NCBI RefSeq assembly: GCF_027924665.1
Contig: NZ_AP027043.1
Location: forward strand, 4,774,001-4,838,000
Length of the DNA stretch: 64,000 bases
Direction: 5' to 3'
Source: Flavobacterium sp. GSB-24
GTDB taxonomy: Bacteria; Bacteroidota; Bacteroidia; Flavobacteriales; Flavobacteriaceae
Shown here: positions 53,385 to 62,773 of the stretch, piece after piece
Position numbering within the stretch: position 1 is the first letter of the stretch
Layout: each line of letters starts with the position of its first letter
Position numbers and translations under genes: made by a program
Notes under the pieces: generated by a model
The model's input: the letters and a program-made list of their open reading frames with translations, nothing else
Databases searched by the model: none
What the model was told of the DNA's origin: nothing

Positions 53385-54644
53385 ATGAAAAAACTTAAAC
53401 TAATTTTAATACTTATCGTAGGATTAAGTTTCGAAATTCAGGCTCAGGAGTTAGATGTGAATCTGCAGATTCGACCGCGTTTTGAATACCGTAATGGTTA
53501 CAAAACCCTGATCCCTGAGGGACAAAAAGGAACATCTCAAATATCACAGCGTTCCCGTTTAAATTTCAATTATAAACAAGAAGATTTAATTGTAAAATTA
53601 ACTCTTCAAAACACCAGAACCTGGGGCGATGTTGCACCAACAGCAGTTGCTGATAAAAATGGAGTTGCCGTTTTTGAAGCTTGGGCACAATATAATTTTA
53701 CAGAAAAATGGAGCGCAAGAATGGGACGCCAAGTTCTTTCTTATGATAATCAGCGTATTTTTGGAGAACAAGATTGGGGACAACAGGCACAAAGTCATGA
53801 TGCACTTACTGTAAGTTATCATACAGAAAAGCAAAAATTTGATTTTGGAGGCGCCTATAATTCTACTGCCGAAAATACTTTCCAAACGCCTTACACTGTT
53901 GCCACATATAAAACTTTGCAATATGCCTGGTATCACAATCAATTTAATGAAAATTTAGGTTTGAGTTTCTTATTATTGAATACTGGTTACGAATATGCCA
54001 ATGCCAATGCCAAATTACTAGTAGATTACAAGCAAACTTTTGGGCCTTACCTTACTTATAAAACTGGTAAAATAGACAGCAATTTTTGGGTATACGGACA
54101 AACTGGAAAAAGTACAGATTTACAAGTAAGTGCCTGGAATGCGGCGGCAAATTTTGGATATCAAATTACCGAATCTTTCAAAGCCGGCTTAGGATATGAA
54201 TTTTTGTCTGGAAAAGATTCAAACGACGGAAGCTCAGTTATTAAATCGTTCAATCCGATTTTTGGAACTAACCACGGCTTCAATGGTTATATGGATTATT
54301 TTTATGTTGGAAACCATTTAAACAATGTAGGTTTACAAGATGCTTTTATCAAATTAAATTACAATATTAATAAATGGCAGTTTGCTTTAATGCCTCACGT
54401 ATTTTTAGCTGCTGCTGATGTAGTTACGCCTTTAAACGAAAAATTAGACTCTTATTTAGGGACGGAGGTTGATGTTACTTTTGGCTATAATTTTAAAAAA
54501 GACATTACAGTTACAGGAGGTTATTCTCAAATGTTTGCTTCAAAAACAATGGAATTTATAAAAAATGGAGATGCCAGCCATACTAATAATTGGGCTTGGT
54601 TAATGGTTTCTGTGAATCCAAGAATTTTTAGCTGGAAAAAATAA
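53385..54644 (+). CDS. Outer-membrane beta-barrel, alginate-export family
   Basis: This 419-residue protein has a signal peptide (MKKLKLILILIVGLSFEIQA) and alternating amphipathic strands to the C-terminus. SQRSRLNFNYKQEDLIVKL and MGRQVLSYDNQRIFGEQDWG are typical of the Alginate_exp family, which forms 18-strand channels. It follows the inner-membrane transporter gene by 95 bases, so it may admit nitrate or nitrite through the outer membrane. That substrate is inferred from position. A strong terminator follows. Confidence 0.87.
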   Translation: MKKLKLILILIVGLSFEIQAQELDVNLQIRPRFEYRNGYKTLIPEGQKGTSQISQRSRLNFNYKQEDLIVKLTLQNTRTWGDVAPTAVADKNGVAVFEAWAQYNFTEKWSARMGRQVLSYDNQRIFGEQDWGQQAQSHDALTVSYHTEKQKFDFGGAYNSTAENTFQTPYTVATYKTLQYAWYHNQFNENLGLSFLLLNTGYEYANANAKLLVDYKQTFGPYLTYKTGKIDSNFWVYGQTGKSTDLQVSAWNAAANFGYQITESFKAGLGYEFLSGKDSNDGSSVIKSFNPIFGTNHGFNGYMDYFYVGNHLNNVGLQDAFIKLNYNINKWQFALMPHVFLAAADVVTPLNEKLDSYLGTEVDVTFGYNFKKDITVTGGYSQMFASKTMEFIKNGDASHTNNWAWLMVSVNPRIFSWKK

Positions 54645-54672
54645 TTTTTCTACAAAATTAAATTATATTTTT

Positions 54673-54709
54673 TACCCTTTTCCTATTTCGGAAAAGGGTA
54701 TTTTTTTTT
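54673..54709 (+). terminator. Strong intrinsic terminator after the channel gene
   Basis: TACCCTTTTCC and GGAAAAGGGTA form a perfect 11-bp stem with a 6-base loop, followed by nine T residues. Confidence 0.93.
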
Positions 54710-54782
54710 CACCTAAAAGAAACTTGATATATAGTTTAATTAATTATATTTGAGCCGATTATGAACCCCAAATTCTATCCTA

Positions 54783-55148
54783 ATGAAACCATTTTTAAAA
54801 TTATCAATGTTAACTTTCATTGTAGCCCAGCCTGGCATTGCCCAAAAATACAATGATGATTTAATTTCAAAAAACTCAGAAATAAATTTTGCAAAAACGC
54901 AAAAAAGAGGAATTAAAAAAAACAACATAGTTTATTATGTTGAAAAGGATTTACAAACCATATCTGCTTACAAAAGAAGCAAATTGAAATGGCAGACCAA
55001 TGTAATTTCTGCTTGCGGAGAACCAAAAAAAGGACAACCTGAAATTAGATATGTAGGTTATAATTCAGATAAACTGCTTATCGTAATGGGAAAACATCAT
55101 TTTGCAGAAATTGACATAAATAGCGGCGTAACAACAATCGTTGGTTAA
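54783..55148 (+). CDS. Small secreted protein of unknown function
   Basis: This 121-residue protein has a signal peptide (MKPFLKLSMLTFIVAQPGIAQ) and a compact beta-rich remainder (NNIVYYVEKDLQTISAYKRS, IRYVGYNSDKLLIVMGKHHF). I do not recognise a family. It stands alone between two terminators, with TATATTTG (54745-54752) as a likely -7 element. Two cysteine-poor beta hairpins resemble a short PQQ-like blade (KLLIVMGKHHFAEIDINSGV), which is speculative. Confidence 0.6.
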   Translation: MKPFLKLSMLTFIVAQPGIAQKYNDDLISKNSEINFAKTQKRGIKKNNIVYYVEKDLQTISAYKRSKLKWQTNVISACGEPKKGQPEIRYVGYNSDKLLIVMGKHHFAEIDINSGVTTIVG

Positions 55149-55190
55149 GATTAAAAATAGAGAGATTTTATAAATCTGAAATTTATACAG

Positions 55191-55226
55191 TACCCTTTTT
55201 CCAAATAGAAAAAGGGTATTTTTTTT
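55191..55226 (+). terminator. Intrinsic terminator of the small secreted protein gene
   Basis: TACCCTTTTT and AAAAAGGGTA form a 10-bp stem with an 8-base loop followed by a T-run. The stem resembles the terminator at 54673. Confidence 0.9.
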
Positions 55227-55291
55227 AATTTGGGAGGAATTTATTTTACTCTTTAATCGCTATATTTGAGATAGAATAATTTAATAGTCTA

Positions 55292-56005
55292 ATGAAACTC
55301 ATCGCATGGAATTGCAACATGGCATTCAGAAAAAAAGCAGCTTTCATTCTCGCTCACAATCCTGATATTGCTGTAATTTCGGAGTGCGAAAGTCCTGAAA
55401 AATTAAAATTCCCAAACGGCGTACAAACTCCAAATGACATTATTTGGTACGGAGCCAATCTGAATAAAGGAATTGGTGTTTTTTCTTATAGTGACTACCG
55501 ACTTCAATTATTAGACTGCCATAATCCAGACTTTAAAAATATTTTGCCCATAGCCGTCACAGGCGGAAAAGTTAATTTTACTTTGTTTGCTGTTTGGGCA
55601 AATAATCCCGCTGATAAAGATGGCGCTTATGTAACTCAAGTGTGGAAAGCAATTAATTATTACGACGATTTAATCAAAGAGACGAAAACAATCTTAATTG
55701 GCGATTTCAACAGCAATACGATTTGGGACAAACCGAGACGAGAAGGAAATCACACGACGGTGGTAAACAAATTAGCAGATAAAAATATTTTCAGCACCTA
55801 TCACAAATATTTCAATCAAATTCAAGGCAAAGAAGCACATCCAACTTTGTATATGTACCGACATGAAAACAAGCCTTATCATATGGATTATTGCTTTGTC
55901 TCAAATGATTTTATAGAAGTTTTAGAAAGCGTTGAAGTGGGAAGTTACAAAGATTGGACTTTGTACAGCGACCACAAACCTTTAATCATTAAATTCAATA
56001 TATAA
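55292..56005 (+). CDS. Endonuclease/exonuclease/phosphatase family protein
   Basis: This 237-residue DNase I-like fold has IAWNCNMAFRKKAAFI (Asn), VISECES (Glu), LIGDFNSNTIWD (Asp, Asn) and YSDHKPLIIKF (Asp-His) as the catalytic set. There is no signal peptide, so it is probably cytosolic. The family hydrolyses phosphodiester bonds in DNA, lipids or small molecules; the substrate cannot be told here. It is 3 bases before a methyltransferase gene, so the two share an operon. Confidence 0.87.
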   Translation: MKLIAWNCNMAFRKKAAFILAHNPDIAVISECESPEKLKFPNGVQTPNDIIWYGANLNKGIGVFSYSDYRLQLLDCHNPDFKNILPIAVTGGKVNFTLFAVWANNPADKDGAYVTQVWKAINYYDDLIKETKTILIGDFNSNTIWDKPRREGNHTTVVNKLADKNIFSTYHKYFNQIQGKEAHPTLYMYRHENKPYHMDYCFVSNDFIEVLESVEVGSYKDWTLYSDHKPLIIKFNI

Positions 56006-56008
56006 ACC

Positions 56009-56629
56009 ATGAACAACTGGACAAAAAGATGGGACGACCGCTATAGCAGTGAAGAATTTGCGTACGGCGAAGAGCCTAATAATTATTTAAAAGAACAACT
56101 GGAAAAATTAAGTCCCGGCACTGTTCTTTTTCCTGCCGAAGGCGAAGGACGAAATGCTGTTTTTGCCGCAAAATTAGGCTGGAAAGTTTCGGCTTTTGAT
56201 ATTAGTGAAGAAGGAAAAAACAAAGCTATAAAACTTGCAGAAACAAATAATGTTTCTATTGATTACCAAGTTGGTGAACTGGAAACACTAAACTTTCAGC
56301 CAGGACAATTTGATACACTTGCTTTGATTTATGCGCATTTTCCTGCAGCAATTAAATCTGAAATCCACAAACAGCTGGATCAATTACTCCGCGAAGACGG
56401 TATTATCATTTTTGAAGCTTTCAGCAAAAAGCATTTAGAATATCTTGCCATAAACGAAAAAGTGGGCGGACCAAAAGATATTGAATCGCTTTTTTCAATT
56501 GAAGAAATCAAAAGCGATTTTCCGAACTACGAAATCATTGAATTGGAAGAAAAAGAAATTGAACTTAATGAAGGTTTATTCCATAACGGAACTGGTTCTG
56601 TAATTCGATTTATCGGCAGGAAAAAATAA
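56009..56629 (+). CDS. TehB/TPMT-like SAM methyltransferase
   Basis: This 206-residue methyltransferase opens [22 protein letters not shown], the start seen in tellurite-resistance TehB-like and thiopurine-type enzymes. Motif I is [18 protein letters not shown] and motif [18 protein letters not shown]. Such proteins methylate small chalcogen or thiol compounds. It is coupled to the preceding phosphodiesterase-like gene. The substrate is unknown. Confidence 0.82.
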   Translation: MNNWTKRWDDRYSSEEFAYGEEPNNYLKEQLEKLSPGTVLFPAEGEGRNAVFAAKLGWKVSAFDISEEGKNKAIKLAETNNVSIDYQVGELETLNFQPGQFDTLALIYAHFPAAIKSEIHKQLDQLLREDGIIIFEAFSKKHLEYLAINEKVGGPKDIESLFSIEEIKSDFPNYEIIELEEKEIELNEGLFHNGTGSVIRFIGRKK

Positions 56630-56640
56630 ATTTAATACGA

Positions 56641-56668
56641 GTAGAGACGCACTGCAGTGCGTCTCTAC
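56641..56668. terminator. Perfect 28-bp palindrome between converging genes
   Basis: GTAGAGACGCACTG followed by its exact complement gives a 14-bp stem with no spacer. It sits between two converging genes and can act as a terminator or repeat element. I recall similar GTAGAGACGC palindromes elsewhere in Flavobacteriia and cyanobacteria. Confidence 0.7.
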
Positions 56669-56707
56669 AGTCAAAACTTTAGCATCCTAACAACTTAGAA
56701 CCTAACA

Positions 56708-57412
56708 TCAAAAATATTTATGCTCCATAATTTCGGAGCGTAATGTGGCAACTTCTAGAATTCCAATTCGTTTTCCAACTGTTTTAATCAACGCTTCTTT
56801 TTTAAGAGTCGAAATTACTCGAATTGCCTGTTCCTCTGTGGTTCCTGCAAAATCGGCTATTTCTTTGCGAGAAAGATCGATATCAATTAAACCATCGATT
56901 TGTCCAAATTTTCGATGTATGTAAAGCAATAAATCGATCACACGTTCGCGGACATTCATGTGGGCAATTTTGCGAATGTTGTTTTCACTTTTGTTTAATT
57001 CATCGGCATAAAACAACATAAGAGCGTATGTAAATTCAGGAACTTCTTTTAAAATTTCCAGCATTGTTTCGTTACTGAAATTACACAGAACAGTATCTTC
57101 TAAGGCATAAGCTCCAATTAAATACTTTTGCCCCGTTCCAAATCCGCGAAAGCCAATTATGTCTCCATTTTTTGTCAGGCGGACAATTTGCTCACGGCCG
57201 TTAATGCCCGTCTTTACTGTTTTCACTTTTCCTTTGCAGATAAAATAAAGTCCATGCAGCGGTGAACCTTCCGTAATAAAACGATCTGATTTTTTACAAA
57301 CTAGATTTTGTTTTTTCGAAACATACTGCGTCATCTGTTCTAAATGCAAGTGTTTCTTTATGAAACAATTTTCATTGGTACAGGAATAACAAATAATTTG
57401 CTCTTCTTTCAT
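56708..57412 (-). CDS. FNR-like Crp family regulator with N-terminal cysteines
   Basis: This 234-residue protein has a cyclic-nucleotide-type sensor domain (FITEGSPLHGLYFICKGKVK, REQIVRLTKNGDIIGFRGF), a dimer helix and a C-terminal winged helix (LSRKEIADFAGTTEEQAIRV). Cys8, Cys11 and Cys16 (C-x2-C-x4-C), with another cysteine at 39 and one in TVLCNF, resemble the cluster ligands of FNR. An oxygen- or NO-sensing [4Fe-4S] protein is therefore plausible. It is divergent from the nitrate reductase gene, so it may control that promoter. Confidence 0.85.
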   Translation of the reverse strand: MKEEQIICYSCTNENCFIKKHLHLEQMTQYVSKKQNLVCKKSDRFITEGSPLHGLYFICKGKVKTVKTGINGREQIVRLTKNGDIIGFRGFGTGQKYLIGAYALEDTVLCNFSNETMLEILKEVPEFTYALMLFYADELNKSENNIRKIAHMNVRERVIDLLLYIHRKFGQIDGLIDIDLSRKEIADFAGTTEEQAIRVISTLKKEALIKTVGKRIGILEVATLRSEIMEHKYF

Positions 57413-57495
57413 GACTTTTCATTTTTAGCAGATTAAAAACTAATTTGTTGTTTGTCATTTTACTGCATCAAAAATAAAAAAATAAATTTAAAAAT

Positions 57496-57528
57496 TAAGT
57501 ATTTATACGTAAATAATACTTATTTTTG
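57496..57528 (+). promoter_or_regulatory. Nitrate reductase promoter with TACTTA motif
   Basis: TAAGTATTTA (57496-57505), TACGTA (57506-57511) and TACTTA (57517-57522) precede the -7 element TATTTTTG (57521-57528). The TACTTA overlaps the -7 element by two bases exactly as at nirB. No -33 TTTG is seen. A further TACGTA is at 57531. Confidence 0.65.
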
Positions 57529-57589
57529 TTTACGTATTCATCTAGAGTGAAGCAGATTCGATAAAGTAGTATTCAAAAACAGAATTGTA

Positions 57590-60500
57590 ATGCAAAATAC
57601 AAAGATCAAAACCACCTGTTCCTATTGCGGCGTTGGATGCGGCATAATCGTAACTAATGATACCAAAAACGGTGTAATGGTTGAAGGTGACAAGGACCAT
57701 CCTGTTAATAAAGGAATGCTGTGTTCTAAAGGAATGAATCTGCACTACGTAGTTAACGACACATCTGATAGAATTCTGTATCCCGAAATGCGGGGCAGTA
57801 AATCTTATCCGCTGGAACGTGTCAGCTGGGATACCGCTCTTGACCGTGCTGCTGCTGTTTTCTCTTCTATCATCAAAAAACACGGACCAGACAGCGTTGG
57901 TTTTTATATTTCTGGACAATGTTTAACAGAAGAATATTACTTAGTAAACAAACTTGTAAAAGGATTTTTAAAAACCAATAATATCGATACCAATTCCAGA
58001 CTCTGCATGAGTTCGGCTGTTGTGGGTTACAAAAAAACTTTTGGAGAAGATTCTGTTCCAATTGCTTATGATGATATTGAATTGGCTGATACTTTTTTAA
58101 TTACCGGGGCAAATCCTGCTTGGTGCCACCCTATTCTATTCAGACGACTTGAAAAACATAAAGAGAAAAATCCGAAAATAAAAATAATTGTAATCGATCC
58201 GAGGCGGACAGACACTGCTGCTTTCGCCGATTTGCATTTGCAGATTATTCCAGGTTCTGACATTATTTTATATCATGCCATTGCCAAACGAATCATCGAA
58301 AAAGGCTATGTCGATCATGATTTTGTAAAAAATAATGCAGAAAACTTTAAACAGTATAAGGATTTAGTTTTAAATACCTCTTTAGAAAAAGCTTCTAAAC
58401 TCTGTGGAATTTCTGTAAGCGATATTAAACTGGCGGCAGACATTATTGGTAAGGCAAAAGGTTTTATTTCGCTTTGGGCAATGGGTTTAAATCAAAGTGC
58501 TGTTGGGGTTGATAAAAATACGGCTTTGCTGAATTTATCTTTGTTAACGGGACAGGTAGGAAAACCAGGTTCTGGACCCTTTTCATTAACGGGTCAGCCC
58601 AACGCAATGGGCGGCCGCGAAGTGGGCGGAATGGCAACACTTTTGGCAGCACATAAAGATATTGCAAATCCGACGCATCGAAAAGAAGTTGCAGATTTTT
58701 GGGGTGTTGACGAAATTTCAGATAAACCTGGATTGACAGCAACTGAAATGTTTGAAGCATTGGAATCGGGAAAAATGAAAGCAGTTTGGATTATTTGCAC
58801 CAATCCATTAGTGAGTTTACCCGATTCCAGAAGAGCTGAAAAAGCACTTAAAAACGCCAAATTTGTTGTGGTCCAAGACATTTCTCATAATGCCGATACA
58901 GCCAAATTTGCCGATTTATTATTGCCTGCAGCGGGATGGCTGGAAAAAGAGGGAACGATGACCAATTCTGAACGTCGTATTTCTTATTTACCAAAAGGAA
59001 TTAATGCGCCGGGAGAAGCGCTTCCAGATATTGAAATTCTAATTCGCTTTGCGAAAAAAATGAATTTCAACGGATTTAATTTCAATGGCGCCGAAGAAAT
59101 TTACAAAGAACATTGTGCACTTACGAAAGGAACCAACATCGATATTTCGTTCTTAAATTACAACCGTTTAAAAACCGAAGGGACTTTTCAATGGCCGGTT
59201 CCAGATTATGGACATCCGGGAACACCTAGATTATTTACCGATAAAAAATTCTATACGCCTTCTGGAAAAGCTATTTTCAACCTTCCTGTTTCTATCGAAA
59301 ATACATCCGTACAGCCAAATGCGGAATTTCCTTTTATACTAACAACAGGACGAATTCGCGATCAATGGCATACGATGACCAAAACGGGAAAAGTATCGAG
59401 GTTGTTAACACATATTCCGAGTCCTGTTTTAGAAATAAATCCGATTGATGCTTTTAAAAACGATATTAAAAACGGTGATATTGTTACTGTTACCAGCAAA
59501 AAAGGAGAAGTCCGTGTAAAAGCAAAAGTGACAGACTCTATAAAAGAAAAAGTTGTTTTTCTGCCAATGCACTGGGGAAAACAATTAGAAAATGATCTAA
59601 ATCGAACCAATAATTTAACCAATACAGTAGTCGATCCAATTTCAAAAGAACCTGATTTTAAATTCACTACTGTTTCCATTACCAAATATGTAAAACCTTT
59701 CCAGAAGATTGCAATTGTTGGCGCCGGCGCTGCTTCTTTCCGATTCATTCAAAATTATCGTGAATTCAATACAACTGATGAAATCATTGTTTTTTCGAAT
59801 GAAGTAAATCCGTTTTACAACCGCGTTTTACTTCCAGAATATATGACTGGAGAATTCAGCTGGGAACAATTATTAAAAGTAAAAGACGGCGAAACTTTTA
59901 ATAAACTAAAAATCACCATGAAAGCTGGAGTTTCTATTGATAAAGTAGATACTAAATTAAAAACAATTGTAGACAGTCACGGTGAGACACATACTTTTGA
60001 TTCTTTGATTTTAGCGACTGGAAGCCGTCCTTTTGTGCCCGAAAATGCACAATTACATCTTCCAGGACGATTTACCGTAAGACGTAAAGAAGATGCAGAT
60101 CGTTTAAAAAGACATCTCGACAGCACCAATCTTCCTCCAGAAGAACAGCATGTTGTGATTATTGGCGGTGGATTATTAGGTTTGGAATTAGCTGCAGCTT
60201 TAAAACATAAAAAAGTAAAAACTACAATTGTTCAAAGGGCTTCACGTTTAATGGAACGCCAGCTGGATCGAATTTCAAGTAAGCTTTTGGCAGAAGAAGT
60301 ACAGCTTCGTGATATTCAGATTTATTTTGATAATGAAGTGAGCACGGTTTTCGAAACGGATAATCCGAATGAGATTGAAATAGCTTTAAAGAGCGGTAAA
60401 ATCATCACTGCAAATGCAATTGTGTACACGATTGGAACAATTCCGAATATTGAAATTGCGCGCGAAAGCGGTCTTGCCTGCGGACGCGGTGTAAAAGTCA

Positions 60501-61105
60501 ATCAGTATTTACAAACTTCAAATCCCGATATTTTTGCTATTGGAGAAATAGCTGAATTCAATAATAAGTTATTCGGAATCACTTCTGCTGCCGAAGAACA
60601 GGCCGATATTCTGGCTAACTTTCTAGCGGGCGATATCAGCAGTTATTACAAAGGTTCGATTTTAATGAATATTTTAAAACTGGAAGATATTAATCTTTGC
60701 AGTATTGGTGATATTGAAATCCCCGAAAACGACGATTCATACGAAGAAATTGTTTTTTCAGACTTGAAAAAACGTTACTATAAAAAATGTATCGTAAAAG
60801 ATGATCTTTTGGTCGGCGCGATTTTGATGGGCGATAAAAACGAATTTGCCGAATTCAAAACGATGATCGAAAGCAAAATAGAATTATCAGACAAACGAAA
60901 TTTATTACTCAGAGGAAGTTCAAATGCAAAACCTGTTTTAGGAAAACTAGTTTGTTCCTGCAGTCAGGTTGGTGCTGGAAATATAGAAGAAACTATTAAA
61001 AGCGGCGTAAACGATTTTACCGATCTATGCAAAAACACTGGCGCAGGATTAGGATGCGGCAGCTGTAAAACAGAGGTTAAGGAGATTCTTGCGAAGTGTA
61101 GATGA
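57590..61105 (+). CDS. Assimilatory nitrate reductase fused to flavin reductase and [2Fe-2S] domain
   Basis: This 1171-residue single-chain enzyme should take electrons from NAD(P)H to nitrate. Residues 1-60 hold the [4Fe-4S] ligands Cys10, Cys13, Cys17 and Cys45. The molybdopterin domains run to about 690, with Cys139 in NSRLCMSSAVVGYK as the molybdenum ligand of the Nas/Nap type. Residues about 704-1110 are a NirB-like FAD/NAD reductase (IAIVGAGAASF, VVIIGGGLLGLELAAAL). The end is a BFD-like [2Fe-2S] domain (CSCSQVGAGNIEE, GLGCGSCKTEV). In other bacteria the reductase is a separate subunit (NasB), so this fusion makes the complete electron chain in one protein. No Tat signal is seen, so it is cytosolic. 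Confidence 0.92.
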   Translation: MQNTKIKTTCSYCGVGCGIIVTNDTKNGVMVEGDKDHPVNKGMLCSKGMNLHYVVNDTSDRILYPEMRGSKSYPLERVSWDTALDRAAAVFSSIIKKHGPDSVGFYISGQCLTEEYYLVNKLVKGFLKTNNIDTNSRLCMSSAVVGYKKTFGEDSVPIAYDDIELADTFLITGANPAWCHPILFRRLEKHKEKNPKIKIIVIDPRRTDTAAFADLHLQIIPGSDIILYHAIAKRIIEKGYVDHDFVKNNAENFKQYKDLVLNTSLEKASKLCGISVSDIKLAADIIGKAKGFISLWAMGLNQSAVGVDKNTALLNLSLLTGQVGKPGSGPFSLTGQPNAMGGREVGGMATLLAAHKDIANPTHRKEVADFWGVDEISDKPGLTATEMFEALESGKMKAVWIICTNPLVSLPDSRRAEKALKNAKFVVVQDISHNADTAKFADLLLPAAGWLEKEGTMTNSERRISYLPKGINAPGEALPDIEILIRFAKKMNFNGFNFNGAEEIYKEHCALTKGTNIDISFLNYNRLKTEGTFQWPVPDYGHPGTPRLFTDKKFYTPSGKAIFNLPVSIENTSVQPNAEFPFILTTGRIRDQWHTMTKTGKVSRLLTHIPSPVLEINPIDAFKNDIKNGDIVTVTSKKGEVRVKAKVTDSIKEKVVFLPMHWGKQLENDLNRTNNLTNTVVDPISKEPDFKFTTVSITKYVKPFQKIAIVGAGAASFRFIQNYREFNTTDEIIVFSNEVNPFYNRVLLPEYMTGEFSWEQLLKVKDGETFNKLKITMKAGVSIDKVDTKLKTIVDSHGETHTFDSLILATGSRPFVPENAQLHLPGRFTVRRKEDADRLKRHLDSTNLPPEEQHVVIIGGGLLGLELAAALKHKKVKTTIVQRASRLMERQLDRISSKLLAEEVQLRDIQIYFDNEVSTVFETDNPNEIEIALKSGKIITANAIVYTIGTIPNIEIARESGLACGRGVKVNQYLQTSNPDIFAIGEIAEFNNKLFGITSAAEEQADILANFLAGDISSYYKGSILMNILKLEDINLCSIGDIEIPENDDSYEEIVFSDLKKRYYKKCIVKDDLLVGAILMGDKNEFAEFKTMIESKIELSDKRNLLLRGSSNAKPVLGKLVCSCSQVGAGNIEETIKSGVNDFTDLCKNTGAGLGCGSCKTEVKEILAKCR

Positions 61106-61114
61106 GTTTTTTTG

Positions 61115-61194
61115 TTTCAGGTTTCAAGTTTCAAGTTGTTGGAACGTGCATCTGAAACCTGAAACCTGAAACTTGAAACCTAAAAATTGAAACT
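61115..61194. repeat. Heptamer arrays 4 (TTTCAGG / TGAAACC)
   Basis: Three units (TTTCAGG, TTTCAAG, TTTCAAG) at 61115-61135 face an inverted run of TGAAACC, TGAAACC, TGAAACT, TGAAACC, TAAAAAT, TGAAACT at 61153-61194. The two runs are complementary and can form a hairpin just before the next gene. Confidence 0.8.
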
Positions 61195-61201
61195 AAAAAA
61201 A

Positions 61202-62632
61202 ATGGAACTAACAAGATTAATAGTAAAAGGAGGCGTTATTTCGCCGGGGGAATTACGAGAAGTAATTGATATTGCATTGGAAGAAGGTCTCGATTCCATT
61301 TCTTTTGGTTCCAGACAGGATATTATTTTTCCGCAAGGTTTTAAATCATTGGACAAAACGACTTTGGGCAAACATCACTTTGTTTATCCAGATCAAAAAA
61401 GCGGGAATAATATTGTTTCTTCTTATGTTTCGACAGATATTTTTAGAAATACAAACTGGCTTACTGGAAATCGTTTTTTATATATTTTAGAAGAATTTAA
61501 AGAACAGCCCAAATTAAAAGTCAACATAACAGATCCAAAACAGCAGCTTGTTCCTTTATTCACAGGTCATATAAACTTTATTGCTTCAGAGCACGAAGAT
61601 TACTGGTATTTGTATATTCGTCTTCCCCAATGGGAAAAAATGCAGGTTTACCCTGTTTTAATTTACAGCTGGGATTTGGCCAAAACCTATTACGAAATTG
61701 AAAAAATAACCGACGAAACTGCCATAGATATAGAATTACTTTTTACTTTGGTCAGTGAAGCATTAGATACTAATAATCGAACAATTGATAAACCTTTGAA
61801 AGTTCCTTTTTATCCGTTTCCGTATTACGAAGGAATGAATAGAATGGGGATAGATCAATATTGGCTGGGATTATACTGGCGTAATAATTTGTACGATCTC
61901 GATTTTTTAAAAGAAATGTGTGATTTGTGTTTTGAATGCAAGATCGGTAAAATCTGTATCACACCTTGGAAATCATTCATTATTAAGGGAATTCCGAAAG
62001 ACCGCAAATTAGAATGGGAAAAATTTTTAGGTAAAAGAGGAATCAACGTCCGTCATTCTTTACTAGAATTAAACTGGCATTTGCCTGTTGCAATGGAATG
62101 GGCATTGAATCTCAAAACATTTCTGGTGCGAACACTCGACCAATTTGACATCAGCACATACGGATTAAACTTTGGAATTGCAGAATACAATCGTGATGGC
62201 CACTATTTTACTTCGATTGTAATCGAAAAAAACGAACTTCCTGCAGCTTTAGAATCAATCAAAATCAGAGATACTTATAATGTTCTTTTTGCTAAAAATT
62301 TCGACCCAAACACACGAGAATATATTGTACATTCTCAGGATATTGACAAACTAGAACTGCCGACAATTTTAATTGAATTAAGCCGAAAATATTTTGAAGA
62401 GCTTGGAAATTCAACAATAGAAACAACAGAGAATCCGCAGAAAAAAGAAAAACCACAATTAGATATTTATCAATGTCAGGAATGTTTAACGCTTTACAAT
62501 TCTGAATACGGAGATGAAACTCAGGGAATTCCAAAAGGTATTTTGTTTGAAAATCTGCCAGAAACATATTGCTGCTCTCTTTGCGAAGCTCCTAAAAGTA
62601 ATTTCAAAACTTTGGAAGCCGTTGAGCATTAG
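61202..62632 (+). CDS. Rubredoxin-tailed protein of the nitrate region
   Basis: This 476-residue protein starts at the ATG at 61202; a TTG-initiated extension to 61187 would lie in a repeat. The first about 400 residues resemble the ferredoxin-like halves of nitrite/sulfite reductases (VKGGVISPGELREVIDIALE, KICITPWKSFIIKGIPKD). A CDLCFECKIGKIC cluster is present, but no full sirohaem cysteine set. The C-terminus is a rubredoxin (YQCQECLTLYNSEYGD ... YCCSLCEAPKSNF). It directly follows the nitrate reductase gene, so I infer an electron-transfer or assembly role. The exact reaction is unknown. Confidence 0.72.
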   Translation: MELTRLIVKGGVISPGELREVIDIALEEGLDSISFGSRQDIIFPQGFKSLDKTTLGKHHFVYPDQKSGNNIVSSYVSTDIFRNTNWLTGNRFLYILEEFKEQPKLKVNITDPKQQLVPLFTGHINFIASEHEDYWYLYIRLPQWEKMQVYPVLIYSWDLAKTYYEIEKITDETAIDIELLFTLVSEALDTNNRTIDKPLKVPFYPFPYYEGMNRMGIDQYWLGLYWRNNLYDLDFLKEMCDLCFECKIGKICITPWKSFIIKGIPKDRKLEWEKFLGKRGINVRHSLLELNWHLPVAMEWALNLKTFLVRTLDQFDISTYGLNFGIAEYNRDGHYFTSIVIEKNELPAALESIKIRDTYNVLFAKNFDPNTREYIVHSQDIDKLELPTILIELSRKYFEELGNSTIETTENPQKKEKPQLDIYQCQECLTLYNSEYGDETQGIPKGILFENLPETYCCSLCEAPKSNFKTLEAVEH

Positions 62633-62773
62633 CTTTTTCTACAAAAAACTTAACATTTGGGTATTCAAAAATTGCGTATATTTAGCTTAACTAAGAATTT
62701 ATATCCAAACATTGTACTCCAGCTATTGTTTAGCTCTTAGTAATCGTCTATTTTACTCAATAAAAATACAGTT

